64,000 bases of DNA from Ramlibacter sp. PS4R-6 (lineage in GTDB: Bacteria; Pseudomonadota; Gammaproteobacteria; Burkholderiales; Burkholderiaceae_C), in contig NZ_JBBHKA010000001.1 of assembly GCF_037572775.1 (NCBI RefSeq), forward strand, positions 2,976,001 through 3,040,000. Reading direction: 5' to 3'. The notes beneath the pieces were generated by a model that had not been told where the DNA came from, ran no database searches, and was given only the letters and a program-made list of their open reading frames with translations. This document shows positions 1 through 8,112 of the stretch, piece after piece. The first letter of the stretch is position 1, and the number at the start of each line of letters is the position of its first letter. The position numbers and the translations under genes are program-made.

Positions 1-1144
1 CGGGCAGGTGCTTCTTGAGCACGGCCACGATCGCCGGCATGTCGATGTCGCCCGGCAGTTTCGTCGGGACGAGGTTCTGCTCGTACTCGGCATGCACGGC
101 TTCGGTCCATGCGGCCCACGGCACGTCGGGCGGCGCCGTCAGCACCTCGAGCGAACGCGCCGCGGCGTTCATCGTGGCGTTGATCGCCAGGTCGGCCTGG
201 TACACGCGGTTCAGCTCCTCCGCGCTCGCGTGGATGTGCACCAGCTTCTGTTTCGGCTTGGGCGGCGTGAGCAGCGTGTAGCCGCTGGTGGTCATCTCGC
301 CCAGGCGCGGGCCGATTGCCAGGATCAGGTCGGCTTCCTTGATGCGCGCCGCGAGCTTCGGGTTGATGCCGATGCCCACGTCGCCCGCGTACAGCGCGTG
401 GTGGTTGTCGAAGGTGTCCTGGAAGCGGAAGGCGTTGCCCACGGGCAGCTTCCAGTTCTCGGCGAAGCGCTGCAGCGCCTGCGCCGACTGCTGCGTCCAG
501 CCGCCGCCGCCCGCGATCACGAAAGGCTGTTTCGCCGCGAGCAGCATCTCGCGCAACTCGCGGATCGCGCCGGGGTCGCTCCACGCTTCGACGGCTTCGA
601 CGCGTCCCACGGGCCGCGAGGCCGTCTGCTGCACCAGCATGTCCTCGGGCAGCACCAGCACCACGGGGCCGGGGCGGCCGTTCATCGCCGTGGCGAAGGC
701 ACGGGCGACGTATTCGGGAATCCGGTTCGGGTCGTCGATGCGCTCGACGCGCTTGGCCATGCCGCCGGTGGACGGGCCGAAGAAGCTGCGGTAGTCGACC
801 TCCTGGAAGGCCTCGCGGTCGCGCTGGTCGCTCGCGACGTCGCCGACGAACAGCACCATCGGCGTCGAATCCTGGAACGCGGTGTGCACGCCGATCGACG
901 CGTTCGTCGCGCCGGGACCGCGCGTGACGAAGCACACGCCGGGCCGTCCCGTGAGCTTGCCCGCGGCTTCCGCCATGTACGCGGCGCCGCCCTCCTGGCG
1001 GTTGATGACGAATTCGATCTTGTCGCGATAGGCGTGGAAGCCGTCGAGCACCGCGAGGAAGCTCTCGCCCGGCACGCCGAAGGCATGCGTCACGCCCTGC
1101 GCCACGAGGCATTCGACGATGAGGTGGCCGGCGATCTGAGTCAT
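1..1144 (-). CDS. ThDP-dependent enzyme, acetolactate synthase-like (3' end cut by window edge)
   Basis: About 381 codons are visible and the C-terminus lies outside the window. The protein opens with the N-terminal ThDP-binding (Pyr) fold of the acetolactate synthase/benzoylformate decarboxylase superfamily. The segment NRQEGGAAYMAEA carries the Glu (about residue 51) that activates the thiazolium ring, followed by FVTRGPGATN. A central Rossmann-like domain starts near residue 190 (FVIAGGGGW). It faces away from a TetR gene and lies opposite a dehydrogenase/aldolase/isomerase operon. By analogy with IolD-type hydrolases it may cleave or decarboxylate a keto-sugar or cyclitol intermediate, but the substrate is unknown. 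A true biosynthetic IlvB is less likely in this setting. Start is the ATG at 1144. Confidence 0.88.
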   Translation of the reverse strand, partial: MTQIAGHLIVECLVAQGVTHAFGVPGESFLAVLDGFHAYRDKIEFVINRQEGGAAYMAEAAGKLTGRPGVCFVTRGPGATNASIGVHTAFQDSTPMVLFVGDVASDQRDREAFQEVDYRSFFGPSTGGMAKRVERIDDPNRIPEYVARAFATAMNGRPGPVVLVLPEDMLVQQTASRPVGRVEAVEAWSDPGAIRELREMLLAAKQPFVIAGGGGWTQQSAQALQRFAENWKLPVGNAFRFQDTFDNHHALYAGDVGIGINPKLAARIKEADLILAIGPRLGEMTTSGYTLLTPPKPKQKLVHIHASAEELNRVYQADLAINATMNAAARSLEVLTAPPDVPWAAWTEAVHAEYEQNLVPTKLPGDIDMPAIVAVLKKHLP

Positions 1145-1172
1145 TGACTTTATTAACCGTGTGGTGAATTAT
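1144..1172 (+). promoter_or_regulatory. Candidate sigma-70 promoter of the TetR gene
   Basis: TTGACT (1144-1149), a 17-nt spacer, then AATTAT (1167-1172). The predicted start of transcription falls at about the ATG at 1179, so the message would be leaderless or nearly so. The operator at 1152-1172 covers the spacer and -10 box, which would give autorepression. Inferred from spacing and sequence only. Confidence 0.45.
1152..1172. promoter_or_regulatory. Operator copy 1 for the adjacent TetR regulator
   Basis: Imperfect inverted repeat with half-sites ATTAACC and GTGAATTAT. It matches the site at 1876-1896 at the same register (ATTxACC, then GTGAATTA). Finding the two copies on either side of the regulator gene, each in a promoter, supports a shared TetR binding site. 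Confidence 0.6.
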
Positions 1173-1178
1173 TGCGCC

Positions 1179-1829
1179 ATGACGAGAGACACCGCCCCCG
1201 TCGCGGAGGAGCGCCAGCGCGATGCCGACCGCTCGCAGCTCACCATCCTAGCAGCGGCCCGGGACGAGTTCGCCGAGTTCGGGCTGGGCGGCGCGCGCAT
1301 GGACCGCATCGCCGAACGCGCCGGCGTGAACAAGCGCCTGATCTACTACTACTTCGAGGACAAGGAGAAGCTGTTCGAGGCCGTGCTGGAGCAGGCCTAC
1401 CTCGACATCCGCGAGGAAGAAAGGCACCTGCACCTGCTGGATCTGGCGCCCACCGACGCCGTGCGCAAGCTGGTGGAATTCACCTGGGACTACTACCTCG
1501 CGCACCCGGAGTTCCTTACGCTGCTGAACAGCGCCAACTTGCACAAGGCGCGCCACCTGGCGGAGTCACGGCGCGCGAAGGAACTCAACTCGCCGCTCAT
1601 CGAGACGCTCGGCCAGATCCTCGAGCGCGGCCGGCGCGAAGGCACGTTCCGCGGCGGCGTCGACCCCGTGCAGCTCTACGTGTCGATCGCCGGGCTGTCG
1701 TACTTCTACCTTTCGAACAGCTACACACTGTCGGCCATCTTCGGCCGCGACCTCCTGTCGACCAAGGCCAAGGCCGAGCGCCTCTCGCACATGGTCGACG
1801 TGACGCTGGGCTACCTGCTGAGGAGCTGA
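1179..1829 (+). CDS. TetR/AcrR family transcriptional regulator
   Basis: A 216-aa one-component repressor. The N-terminal helix-turn-helix is clear: LAAARDEFAEFGLGGARM, then a recognition helix around NKRLIYYYFEDKEKLF. The C-terminal ligand domain resembles TetR_C families with a YLAHPEFLTLL segment. I chose ATG 1179 because the in-frame GTG at 1161 lies inside the operator and -10 region. It sits between the ThDP enzyme and the catabolic operon, and the same palindrome occurs in both flanking intergenic regions. It probably represses both directions and responds to a pathway intermediate; the ligand is unknown. Confidence 0.92.
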   Translation: MTRDTAPVAEERQRDADRSQLTILAAARDEFAEFGLGGARMDRIAERAGVNKRLIYYYFEDKEKLFEAVLEQAYLDIREEERHLHLLDLAPTDAVRKLVEFTWDYYLAHPEFLTLLNSANLHKARHLAESRRAKELNSPLIETLGQILERGRREGTFRGGVDPVQLYVSIAGLSYFYLSNSYTLSAIFGRDLLSTKAKAERLSHMVDVTLGYLLRS

Positions 1830-1849
1830 GCCGCGTTTTCCGCGGGGGC

Positions 1850-1877
1850 TTGCGCCGGCCGTCCTGCGCCCTATAAT
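1850..1877 (+). promoter_or_regulatory. Sigma-70 promoter of the catabolic operon
   Basis: TTGCGC (1850-1855), a 16-nt spacer, then a perfect TATAAT (1872-1877). The operator at 1876-1896 begins at the end of the -10 box, the classic position for repression. The operon downstream starts at 1924. Confidence 0.65.
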
Positions 1878-1896
1878 TCACCAGTTAGTGAATTAA
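1876..1896. promoter_or_regulatory. Operator copy 2 for the TetR regulator
   Basis: Palindrome with half-sites ATTCAC and GTGAAT separated by six bases and followed by TAA. It shares the ATT-x-ACC...GTGAATTA pattern with the site at 1152-1172. It overlaps the -10 end and start region of the operon promoter. Confidence 0.65.
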
Positions 1897-1923
1897 GGTC
1901 CACCGCCCCAGGAGACGACTTCC

Positions 1924-2901
1924 ATGCGCCTTTCCCGCCGCGCCGCACTGGCCGCAGCCACCCTTTCGCTCGCCGCACCCCTGGCCGCCTTCGCGCAGGC
2001 CGGCTACCCGAACAAGCCGATCCGTGTCATCGTCCCCTTCGCGGCGGGCAGCACCACGGACATCATTGCGCGCGCGATCACCGACAAGATGAGCCAGAGC
2101 ATGGGCCAGCAGCTCGTGGTCGACAACCGCGGCGGCGCCAGCGGCACCATCGGCCAGGCGGCCGTGGCGCAGGCGCAGCCCGACGGCTACACGATCATGG
2201 TGCACTCGTCGTCGCACACCGTCAGCCCGCACACCTTCGCGAAGCTGCCCTTCGACACCGAGAAGGACTTCGTCGCCATCACGCCGATCTCGACGACGCC
2301 GAACGTGCTGGTGATCTCCCCCGCCAAGAACATCAAGACGCTGCAAGACCTGCTGGCGTACGGCAAGGCGAACCCCGGCAAGCTCAATTTCGCTTCCGCC
2401 GGCCAGGGCAGCGCCACGCACCTGAACGCCGAGAAGTTCAAGCTCGCCGCGAAGATCGACGCGGTGAACGTGCCGTTCAAGGGCTCGGCGGAAGCGGTGA
2501 CCGAGGTCATCTCGGGCCGCGTCGACTATTACTTCTCGCCCATCGCGCCCGTGATCGGCCAGATCCGCAACGGCCAGCTCGTGCCGCTGGCCGTCGGTTC
2601 GCCCAAGCGCGCCGCCGCCCTGCCCAACGTGCCGACCACCGCCGAAGCGGGCGTGCCCGGCTCCGAGTTCAATTTCTGGATCGGCATGTTCGCGCCCGCG
2701 AAGACGCCGAAGGAGATCGTCGACCGCCTGAACGCGGAAGTGATCAAGGCGCTCAACACGCCCGAGGTGAAGGAACGTTTCGCGTCACTGGGCGCCGATG
2801 CGTGGACGCTCAAGCCCGAGCAGTTCGACGCCTACGTCCACGACGAAATCAAGGCCAACGCGGGCCTGGTGAAGGCTGCCGGCCTGGAGGTGCACAAGTA
2901 A
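1924..2901 (+). CDS. Bug/TctC-family tripartite tricarboxylate transporter substrate-binding protein
   Basis: A 325-aa periplasmic binding protein. Residues 1-25 form a signal peptide (RRAALAAATLSLAAPLAAFAQA). The mature part has the family's YPNKPIRVIVPFAAGSTTD start, the VVDNRGGASGTIG loop and the LNFASAGQGSATHL segment. TctC/Bug proteins deliver organic acids or related solutes to a TctAB membrane pair, but no tctA or tctB is present here, as is common for orphan Bug proteins in Burkholderiales. It is first in the operon and its stop shares one base (TAATG) with the next start, so it is cotranscribed with the dehydrogenase. Ligand unknown; probably the substrate of this pathway. Confidence 0.93.
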   Translation: MRLSRRAALAAATLSLAAPLAAFAQAGYPNKPIRVIVPFAAGSTTDIIARAITDKMSQSMGQQLVVDNRGGASGTIGQAAVAQAQPDGYTIMVHSSSHTVSPHTFAKLPFDTEKDFVAITPISTTPNVLVISPAKNIKTLQDLLAYGKANPGKLNFASAGQGSATHLNAEKFKLAAKIDAVNVPFKGSAEAVTEVISGRVDYYFSPIAPVIGQIRNGQLVPLAVGSPKRAAALPNVPTTAEAGVPGSEFNFWIGMFAPAKTPKEIVDRLNAEVIKALNTPEVKERFASLGADAWTLKPEQFDAYVHDEIKANAGLVKAAGLEVHK

Positions 2902-4064
2902 TGGCTACGCAAAGACTCGGCATCGTCATGCACGGCGTCACCGGACGCATGGGCATGAACCAGCACCTGATCCGCTCCATCGTCGCGATCCGCAGGGAAG
3001 GCGGCGTGATGCTTTCCAACGGCGACAAGGTCATGCCCGACCCGATCCTCGTCGGCCGCAACGCCGAAAAGATCGCGGCGCTGGCCAAGGCCAACGGCAT
3101 CGAGCGCTGGACCACGGACCTCGACAAGGCGCTGGCGGACAAGAACGACACGGTGTTCTTCGACGCGGGCACGACGCAGATGCGCCCCACCCTGCTGGCC
3201 AAGGCGATCCGCGCCGGCAAGCACGTGTACTGCGAGAAACCGATCGCCACCAACCTGAACGAGGCGGTGGAGATCGCGCGCCTGGCGCAGGAGTCCGGCC
3301 TGAAGCACGGGGCCGTGCAGGACAAGTTGTTCCTGCCGGGGCTGCGCAAGCTCGACATGCTGCGCCGCGCCGGCTTCTTCGGCCGCATGCTGTCGCTGCG
3401 CCTGGAGTTCGGCTACTGGGTGTTCGAAGGCGACCTGCAGCCGATCCAGCGCCCGAGCTGGAACTACCGCGCCGAGGACGGCGGCGGGATGATCCTGGAC
3501 ATGATGTGCCACTGGCGCTACGTGCTGGACAACATCTTCGGCGAGGTGAAGTCGATCTCGTGCCTGGGCACCACGCACATCCCGCAGCGCTGGGACGAAG
3601 ACGGCAAGCCGTACGCGGCCACGGCGGACGACGCCGCGTACGCAACGGCGGAACTCGTGGGCCACAACGGCGAGCCGATCATTGCGCAGCTGAACATGTC
3701 GTGGGCCACGCGCGTGCGCCGCGACGACCTCGTCACCTTCCACGTCGACGGCACGCACGGCTCCGCCGTCGCGGGCCTGCAGGAATGCCGCGCGCAATCG
3801 CGCGTGACGACGCCGCGGCCCGTGTGGAACCCGGACGTCAAGCAGTCGATGGACTTCTTCGACCAGTGGCAGGAAGTGCCGGACAGCCAGACCTACGACA
3901 ACGGCTTCAAGATCCAGTGGGAGCACTTCATCCGCCACATCGTCGAGGACGCGCCCTACAAGTGGACGCTGCCCGAAGGCGCCAAGGGCGTGCAGCTGGT
4001 GGAAGCCGCGCTGCAAAGCTGGAAGGAGCGGCGCTGGGTGGACGTTCCGAAGCTCGCGATCTGA
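2901..4064 (+). CDS. Gfo/Idh/MocA family oxidoreductase
   Basis: A 387-aa NAD(P)-dependent sugar or cyclitol dehydrogenase. The N-terminal Rossmann domain contains GIVMHGVTGRMG, and YCEKPIATN is the family EKP motif, with the catalytic Lys that contacts nicotinamide and substrate. The C-terminal alpha/beta domain includes GGGMILDMMCHWRY, where the His corresponds to the usual catalytic histidine region. I start it at ATG 2901, overlapping the upstream stop by one base, rather than at an upstream in-frame codon inside the transporter gene. Probable role: oxidation of a hydroxyl on a sugar-like substrate ahead of cleavage by the DUF993 protein. Confidence 0.93.
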   Translation: MATQRLGIVMHGVTGRMGMNQHLIRSIVAIRREGGVMLSNGDKVMPDPILVGRNAEKIAALAKANGIERWTTDLDKALADKNDTVFFDAGTTQMRPTLLAKAIRAGKHVYCEKPIATNLNEAVEIARLAQESGLKHGAVQDKLFLPGLRKLDMLRRAGFFGRMLSLRLEFGYWVFEGDLQPIQRPSWNYRAEDGGGMILDMMCHWRYVLDNIFGEVKSISCLGTTHIPQRWDEDGKPYAATADDAAYATAELVGHNGEPIIAQLNMSWATRVRRDDLVTFHVDGTHGSAVAGLQECRAQSRVTTPRPVWNPDVKQSMDFFDQWQEVPDSQTYDNGFKIQWEHFIRHIVEDAPYKWTLPEGAKGVQLVEAALQSWKERRWVDVPKLAI

Positions 4065-4071
4065 GGGCGCA

Positions 4072-5229
4072 ATGGCACTGACGCTGTACCTGCCCGCGGC
4101 CGCCAACGGCCGGATCGAGAACTACGCACTCTCGGGGACCAAGCCCGTGCGTCCCGCGAAGGGCGTGGCGTTCAACCGCATCGCCTATTCGGCCGCGCAC
4201 GTCGTGGCCGACCCGCGTGCGGCCATCGACCCGTGGCTGCAATGCGCGGTCGACTGGGACACGACGATCAAGTACCGCCAGTACCTGTGGTCGCTGGGCC
4301 TGGGGGTGGCCGAGGCGATGGACACGGCGCAGCGCGGCATGGGCCTGGACTGGCCGACCTCGCTCGAGCTGATCCGCCGCTCGCTCGACGCCGCGCGCGA
4401 CGTGCCGGGCGCGATCGTCGCATCGGGCTGCGGCACCGACCACCTCGCCATCGACGAGGTGAAGTCGGTGGACGACGTCATCCGCGGCTACGAGGAGCAG
4501 ATGGCTGCGATCGAGAAGCTGGGCGGCAAGCTGATCGTGATGGCCAGCCGCGCGCTCGCGAAGGTCGCGAAGTCGCCGGCGGACTACGAGCGCGTGTACG
4601 ACCGCGTGCTGTCGCAGGCGAAGCAGCCCGTCGTGCTGCACTGGCTGGGCGACATGTTCGACCCGGCGCTGGCGGGCTATTGGGGATCGAAGGACGTCGA
4701 TGCGGCGATGAACACCGCGCTCGGCATCATCGAGGCGCACCCAGCCAAGGTCGACGGCATCAAGATCTCCCTGCTGGACAAGGACAAGGAGATCGCCATG
4801 CGCGCGCGCCTGCCGAAGGGCGTGCGCATGTACACCGGCGACGACTTCAACTACGCGGAGCTGATCGAGACCGGCAGCGACGCGCTGCTGGGCATTTTCG
4901 ACGCCATCGCTCCCGCCGCCAGCGCGGCGCTGGGAGAACTCGCGCAGGGCAACACCGCGAGGTTCCACGACATCCTGGGCCCGACGGTGCCCCTGTCGCG
5001 CCACATCTTCCAGGCGCCCACGCGCTTCTACAAGACGGGCGTGGTGTTCATGGCGTGGCTCAATGGCCACCAGTCGCACTTCACCATGGTGGGCGGCCAG
5101 CAGAGCACGCGCTCGCTCGTTCACCTCGCGGAACTGTTCCGCCTGGCCGACCGCGCCAACCTGCTCGAGAAGCCGGACCTCGCGGTGCAGCGCATGAAAT
5201 CGCTCCTCGCGGTGCACGGGGTCGAATGA
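4072..5229 (+). CDS. DUF993 / dihydrodipicolinate synthase-like aldolase family protein
   Basis: A 385-aa protein of the DUF993 family, distantly related to the DapA/N-acetylneuraminate lyase TIM barrels. The segment VDGIKISLLDKDKE resembles the DapA strand that carries the Schiff-base lysine. A role as a retro-aldol lyase or dehydratase is therefore plausible but unproven. It starts 7 nt after the dehydrogenase stop and overlaps the next gene by ATGA, so it is tightly cotranscribed. Its repeated pairing with a Gfo/Idh/MocA dehydrogenase and a sugar-phosphate isomerase-like protein suggests a multistep sugar-acid or cyclitol breakdown route. Confidence 0.88.
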   Translation: MALTLYLPAAANGRIENYALSGTKPVRPAKGVAFNRIAYSAAHVVADPRAAIDPWLQCAVDWDTTIKYRQYLWSLGLGVAEAMDTAQRGMGLDWPTSLELIRRSLDAARDVPGAIVASGCGTDHLAIDEVKSVDDVIRGYEEQMAAIEKLGGKLIVMASRALAKVAKSPADYERVYDRVLSQAKQPVVLHWLGDMFDPALAGYWGSKDVDAAMNTALGIIEAHPAKVDGIKISLLDKDKEIAMRARLPKGVRMYTGDDFNYAELIETGSDALLGIFDAIAPAASAALGELAQGNTARFHDILGPTVPLSRHIFQAPTRFYKTGVVFMAWLNGHQSHFTMVGGQQSTRSLVHLAELFRLADRANLLEKPDLAVQRMKSLLAVHGVE

Positions 5230-6077
5230 GGGATTTTTCGCAAGACCCCCACTGGCTGTCCATCAACACGGCCACGATCCGCAAGAGCGAAGGCAAGGAA
5301 TTGCCCTTGCCGGACATCATCGAAGCCTGCGTCGGGCGCGGCATCCGCGCGATCTCGCCCTGGCGCGACCAGGTGGCGGCGGCGGGCCTTGCGACGATCT
5401 CGAAACTCGTGAAGGCGCATGGCCTGGAGCTCTCGGGGTACTGTCGCGGCGGGATGTTCCCCGCGGGCACGCCCGAAGGGTTGCAGGCCGCACACGACGA
5501 CAACCGGCGCGCGGTCGATGAAGCGCGCGAGCTGAACGCCCGGTGCCTGGTCCTCGTGGTCGGCGGCGGCGGCAAGGACATCGCGCTTGCGCGCACGCAA
5601 GTGCGCGACGGCATCGCGAAACTGCTCGAGCACTCGCGGTCGGTCGGCATGCCGCTCGCGATCGAGCCGCTGCACCCGATGTACGCGGCTGATCGTGCTT
5701 GCGTGAACACGATGGAGCATGCGCTCGACCTCTGCGACGAACTCGACCCGTCGAAGTCAGGGGCCCTCGGCGTCGCGTGCGACGTCTACCACGTGTGGTG
5801 GGACCCGAAGCTGCAAGCGCAGATCGCTCGCGCAGGACGCGAACGCCTGCTTGCGTTCCACGTCTGCGACTGGCTCGTGCCCACGACCGACCTCTTGCTC
5901 GACCGCGGCATGATGGGCGACGGCGTCATCGAAATCCGCCGCATCCGCGGCTGGGTGGAAGATGCGGGCTTCGCCGGCTACAGCGAAGTCGAAATCTTCT
6001 CGGAGAACAACTGGTGGCGGCGCGAGCACGGTGACGTGCTCGACACCTGCATACAGCGGCACCACACTTTCGTGTGA
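5226..6077 (+). CDS. Sugar phosphate isomerase/epimerase (xylose isomerase-like TIM barrel)
   Basis: A 283-aa AP endonuclease 2/xylose isomerase-like TIM barrel (IolE/IolI/Hyi type). Visible metal-site elements are AIEPLHPMY (Glu and His), CDVYHVWWD (Asp and His), FHVCDW and the C-terminal GYSEVEIFSE (Glu). Start is the ATG at 5226, overlapping the DUF993 stop as ATGA. Members isomerise, epimerise or dehydrate keto-sugars and inososes using a divalent metal. It is the last gene of the operon and ends 15 bases before the convergent bactofilin gene. The exact reaction cannot be read from the sequence. Confidence 0.9.
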   Translation: MRDFSQDPHWLSINTATIRKSEGKELPLPDIIEACVGRGIRAISPWRDQVAAAGLATISKLVKAHGLELSGYCRGGMFPAGTPEGLQAAHDDNRRAVDEARELNARCLVLVVGGGGKDIALARTQVRDGIAKLLEHSRSVGMPLAIEPLHPMYAADRACVNTMEHALDLCDELDPSKSGALGVACDVYHVWWDPKLQAQIARAGRERLLAFHVCDWLVPTTDLLLDRGMMGDGVIEIRRIRGWVEDAGFAGYSEVEIFSENNWWRREHGDVLDTCIQRHHTFV

Positions 6078-6091
6078 CCGCCGCCGGGTAG

Positions 6092-6613
6092 TTACGCGTT
6101 CGCGACGCGCAGGCTCTTGTCCGCCGCGCGCGTGCCGCCGGCGTCGATCTCGCCGGAGAGCTGGCCGCCCTCCTCGATCACCACCTTGCCGTAGCGGATC
6201 TTGCCGGTGACCTTGCCGGTGGAGTAGATCGTGAGCTTCTGGCGCACGGTCAGGCTGCCTTCGAACTGGCCGTGGATCTCGGCGATGTCGATCTCGCACG
6301 AGCCCTTGAACGAGCCGCGCTCGGAAATCTGGATCACGCGCGAGTCCATGGTGGCCTCGACCGAGCCTTCGACCACCAGCGTGTCGCAGTCGGTGATCTC
6401 CACGCCCTTCAGCTTGATGTTCGGGCCCACGGTCAGCTTGCTCTCGCCTTCCTTGCCGGCCGTCGTGTTGGCGGCGGCGGCGGTGGGCGCGGCGGTGGCG
6501 GCGACGATGTTCGTCGCGCCCGAGGCGGCGGCCTGGTTGGGGCTGGTGCCCGGCGCGCGCATGTTCGGGTTGTTCTCGTCGCGCTTGTTGAAGAAGGGGG
6601 ATTGCAAGGCCAT
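6092..6613 (-). CDS. Bactofilin (polymer-forming cytoskeletal protein)
   Basis: A 173-aa protein. About 60 residues of low-complexity Ala/Thr/Asn tail are followed by a beta-helical bactofilin domain (roughly 60-165). Its regular hydrophobic repeats are visible in DTLVVEGSVEATM, GSFKGSCEIDIAEIHGQFEGSLTV and GKVTGKIRYGKVVIEEGGQLSGEI. Bactofilins polymerise without nucleotide and act in cell shape, envelope synthesis or positioning of envelope proteins. Lone gene, convergent with the catabolic operon. Confidence 0.93.
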   Translation of the reverse strand: MALQSPFFNKRDENNPNMRAPGTSPNQAAASGATNIVAATAAPTAAAANTTAGKEGESKLTVGPNIKLKGVEITDCDTLVVEGSVEATMDSRVIQISERGSFKGSCEIDIAEIHGQFEGSLTVRQKLTIYSTGKVTGKIRYGKVVIEEGGQLSGEIDAGGTRAADKSLRVANA

Positions 6614-6829
6614 GGTGATGCTTCCTCTGAGGTGGCGTTGAATGAGGTGCCGATGCTACGGATGACCCACGCCCGCACAAAGACGTTTTACGCAACGGAA
6701 GTAACCGAATTCGTGGCGGCGTACACGCTCGTCCACACGCGCGTGCGACATATTTCGCGGCGCTTGTAAACGGCCGTTGCATCCGCGCGGCTCTCGCGGC
6801 ACATTGGGGGTTCGAACGAGGGGAACTCC

Positions 6830-7525
6830 ATGGGCGCCATCGACCGGCTGCGCGCTTGGGCCGCGGCCCTTGCCATTGCAACGACTCCCGCTTTCGCCGC
6901 GCCGACGGGCGAGGAAGTGATCGACACGTCGGCCGCGAACCTGATCGTGGTCCTGCGCGAGTCGCTGGGCGAGAACCACCCCGACACGACGCTGCGCCCC
7001 TATGGCCGCGTGGTCGCCGAATTGCCCGACGGCAAGCGCGTGGAACTCGCCACCAGCTGGTACCACTACATCGGCGATATGCACATCCGCCTGGTGTTCG
7101 ACGGCGGGCAGACCCTGCAGAGCGCCTCGCCCAACGACCTCGAGCGCCTGCGCCTGTCGCCCGAAGAGGCGCTCGACACCGCCGTGCGCAACCTGCGGCG
7201 CGTCTATGGCCAGCCGACGGCCACGCCGTGGAGCGGCGGGCTCATGCAGGTGCAAGGCATGGCGCCCGATTTCGCCAGCAGCTACTTCCTCGACCGCGAG
7301 TTCTGGCTGGGCGTGCAGCGCGGCCACCCGGAAGGCGTCGTCGCCGCCGTGCCCCAGCGCGGCGGACTGGTGTTCGCGTCGGCCAAGGACGACGATGCCA
7401 TCGACGCGCTGCGCTTCTCGGCGGCGGCGCTCTACGCGGGCGGCGGCGGCCGCCGCGTGTCATCCGGCCTGTACCTGTTCAAGGACGGGCGCTGGTCGGT
7501 GTTCCAGCCCCCGCGCGGTCAGTAG
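6830..7525 (+). CDS. Exported protein of unknown function
   Basis: A 231-aa protein with a probable signal peptide (RAWAAALAIATTPAFAAP, cleavage near residue 24). The mature part is globular with no membrane segment. Its composition and the ending FKDGRWSVFQPP recall DUF1444-like proteins, but I cannot confirm that. Preceded by GAGGGGAACTCC, a strong ribosome site 5-6 nt before ATG 6830. Its stop overlaps the end of the convergent gspB gene by 7 nt. Confidence 0.75.
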   Translation: MGAIDRLRAWAAALAIATTPAFAAPTGEEVIDTSAANLIVVLRESLGENHPDTTLRPYGRVVAELPDGKRVELATSWYHYIGDMHIRLVFDGGQTLQSASPNDLERLRLSPEEALDTAVRNLRRVYGQPTATPWSGGLMQVQGMAPDFASSYFLDREFWLGVQRGHPEGVVAAVPQRGGLVFASAKDDDAIDALRFSAAALYAGGGGRRVSSGLYLFKDGRWSVFQPPRGQ

Positions 7526-8109
7526 GCGACGGTGTAGCGCCCGCCGCGGAACGACAGCGTCGCGGTGCGCGCCTGGATCGCCTCGACCTTCACGCCCGGC
7601 GCGACCTCGCTGCCTTCGTTGAATACCTGGCCGTTGACGATCAGCAGGCGCTGCGCCGGGTTGGGCGAGTAGACACCGCCGCTGATCGCCACGCGCGGCG
7701 CATCGGCGGGCAGTCCGCCCGGGATCGGTGCAGCAACCGCACTTGCATCCGTTGCGGCAGGCGCAGCGGTGGCCTGCTTGGTGAAAGCGGCCTCCCTCGC
7801 CTGCAGGGCCGCCGGGGCCATGGGAGCGGGCGGAGGCGGTGAGATCGCAGCCGCCGCCGGCGGGGATGGAACGACGGCAGGCGGCGCCGTGACCACTGGC
7901 GGGGGAACTTCGCTGCGCGTGAAGTACCAGCCCGCGGCAGCGGCGACGACCATGCCGGCCGCTGCCAACGCCACCCAACCGCCGCGCCGCTCCGGCGCAC
8001 CCGCAGCCGACGGCGTGCCGAGCGAAGCCGGCTGCGCGTGGATGCCGCGCGAGGCATCGCGTTCACGCTGGGCGTCGGCCTTGCGCAGGGCATCGAGGAT
8101 GTACGACAT
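7519..8109 (-). CDS. gspB: General secretion pathway protein GspB-like
   Basis: A 196-aa GspB-type protein. It starts with the family signature MSYILDALRKADAQRERD on the cytoplasmic side. One membrane helix follows at about 45-65 (WVALAAAGMVVAAAAGWYF), then a long Pro/Ala-rich periplasmic linker. The C-terminal T2SSB domain contains NPAQRLLIVNGQVFNEG and VEAIQARTATLSFRGGRYTV. GspB works with the GspA ATPase to insert or assemble the type II secretin through the peptidoglycan. It lies 3 nt after gspA and is cotranscribed with it. No other gsp genes are in the window. Confidence 0.85.
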   Translation of the reverse strand: MSYILDALRKADAQRERDASRGIHAQPASLGTPSAAGAPERRGGWVALAAAGMVVAAAAGWYFTRSEVPPPVVTAPPAVVPSPPAAAAISPPPPAPMAPAALQAREAAFTKQATAAPAATDASAVAAPIPGGLPADAPRVAISGGVYSPNPAQRLLIVNGQVFNEGSEVAPGVKVEAIQARTATLSFRGGRYTVAY

Positions 8110-8112
8110 GGA

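Noticed and set aside
1161-1178. GTG start for the TetR gene
   Set aside because: It overlaps the operator and the -10 region and adds residues foreign to the family.
2802-2900. Earlier start for the Gfo/Idh/MocA gene
   Set aside because: It lies inside the binding-protein gene. ATG 2901 precedes a normal Rossmann start and gives the tight TAATG junction.
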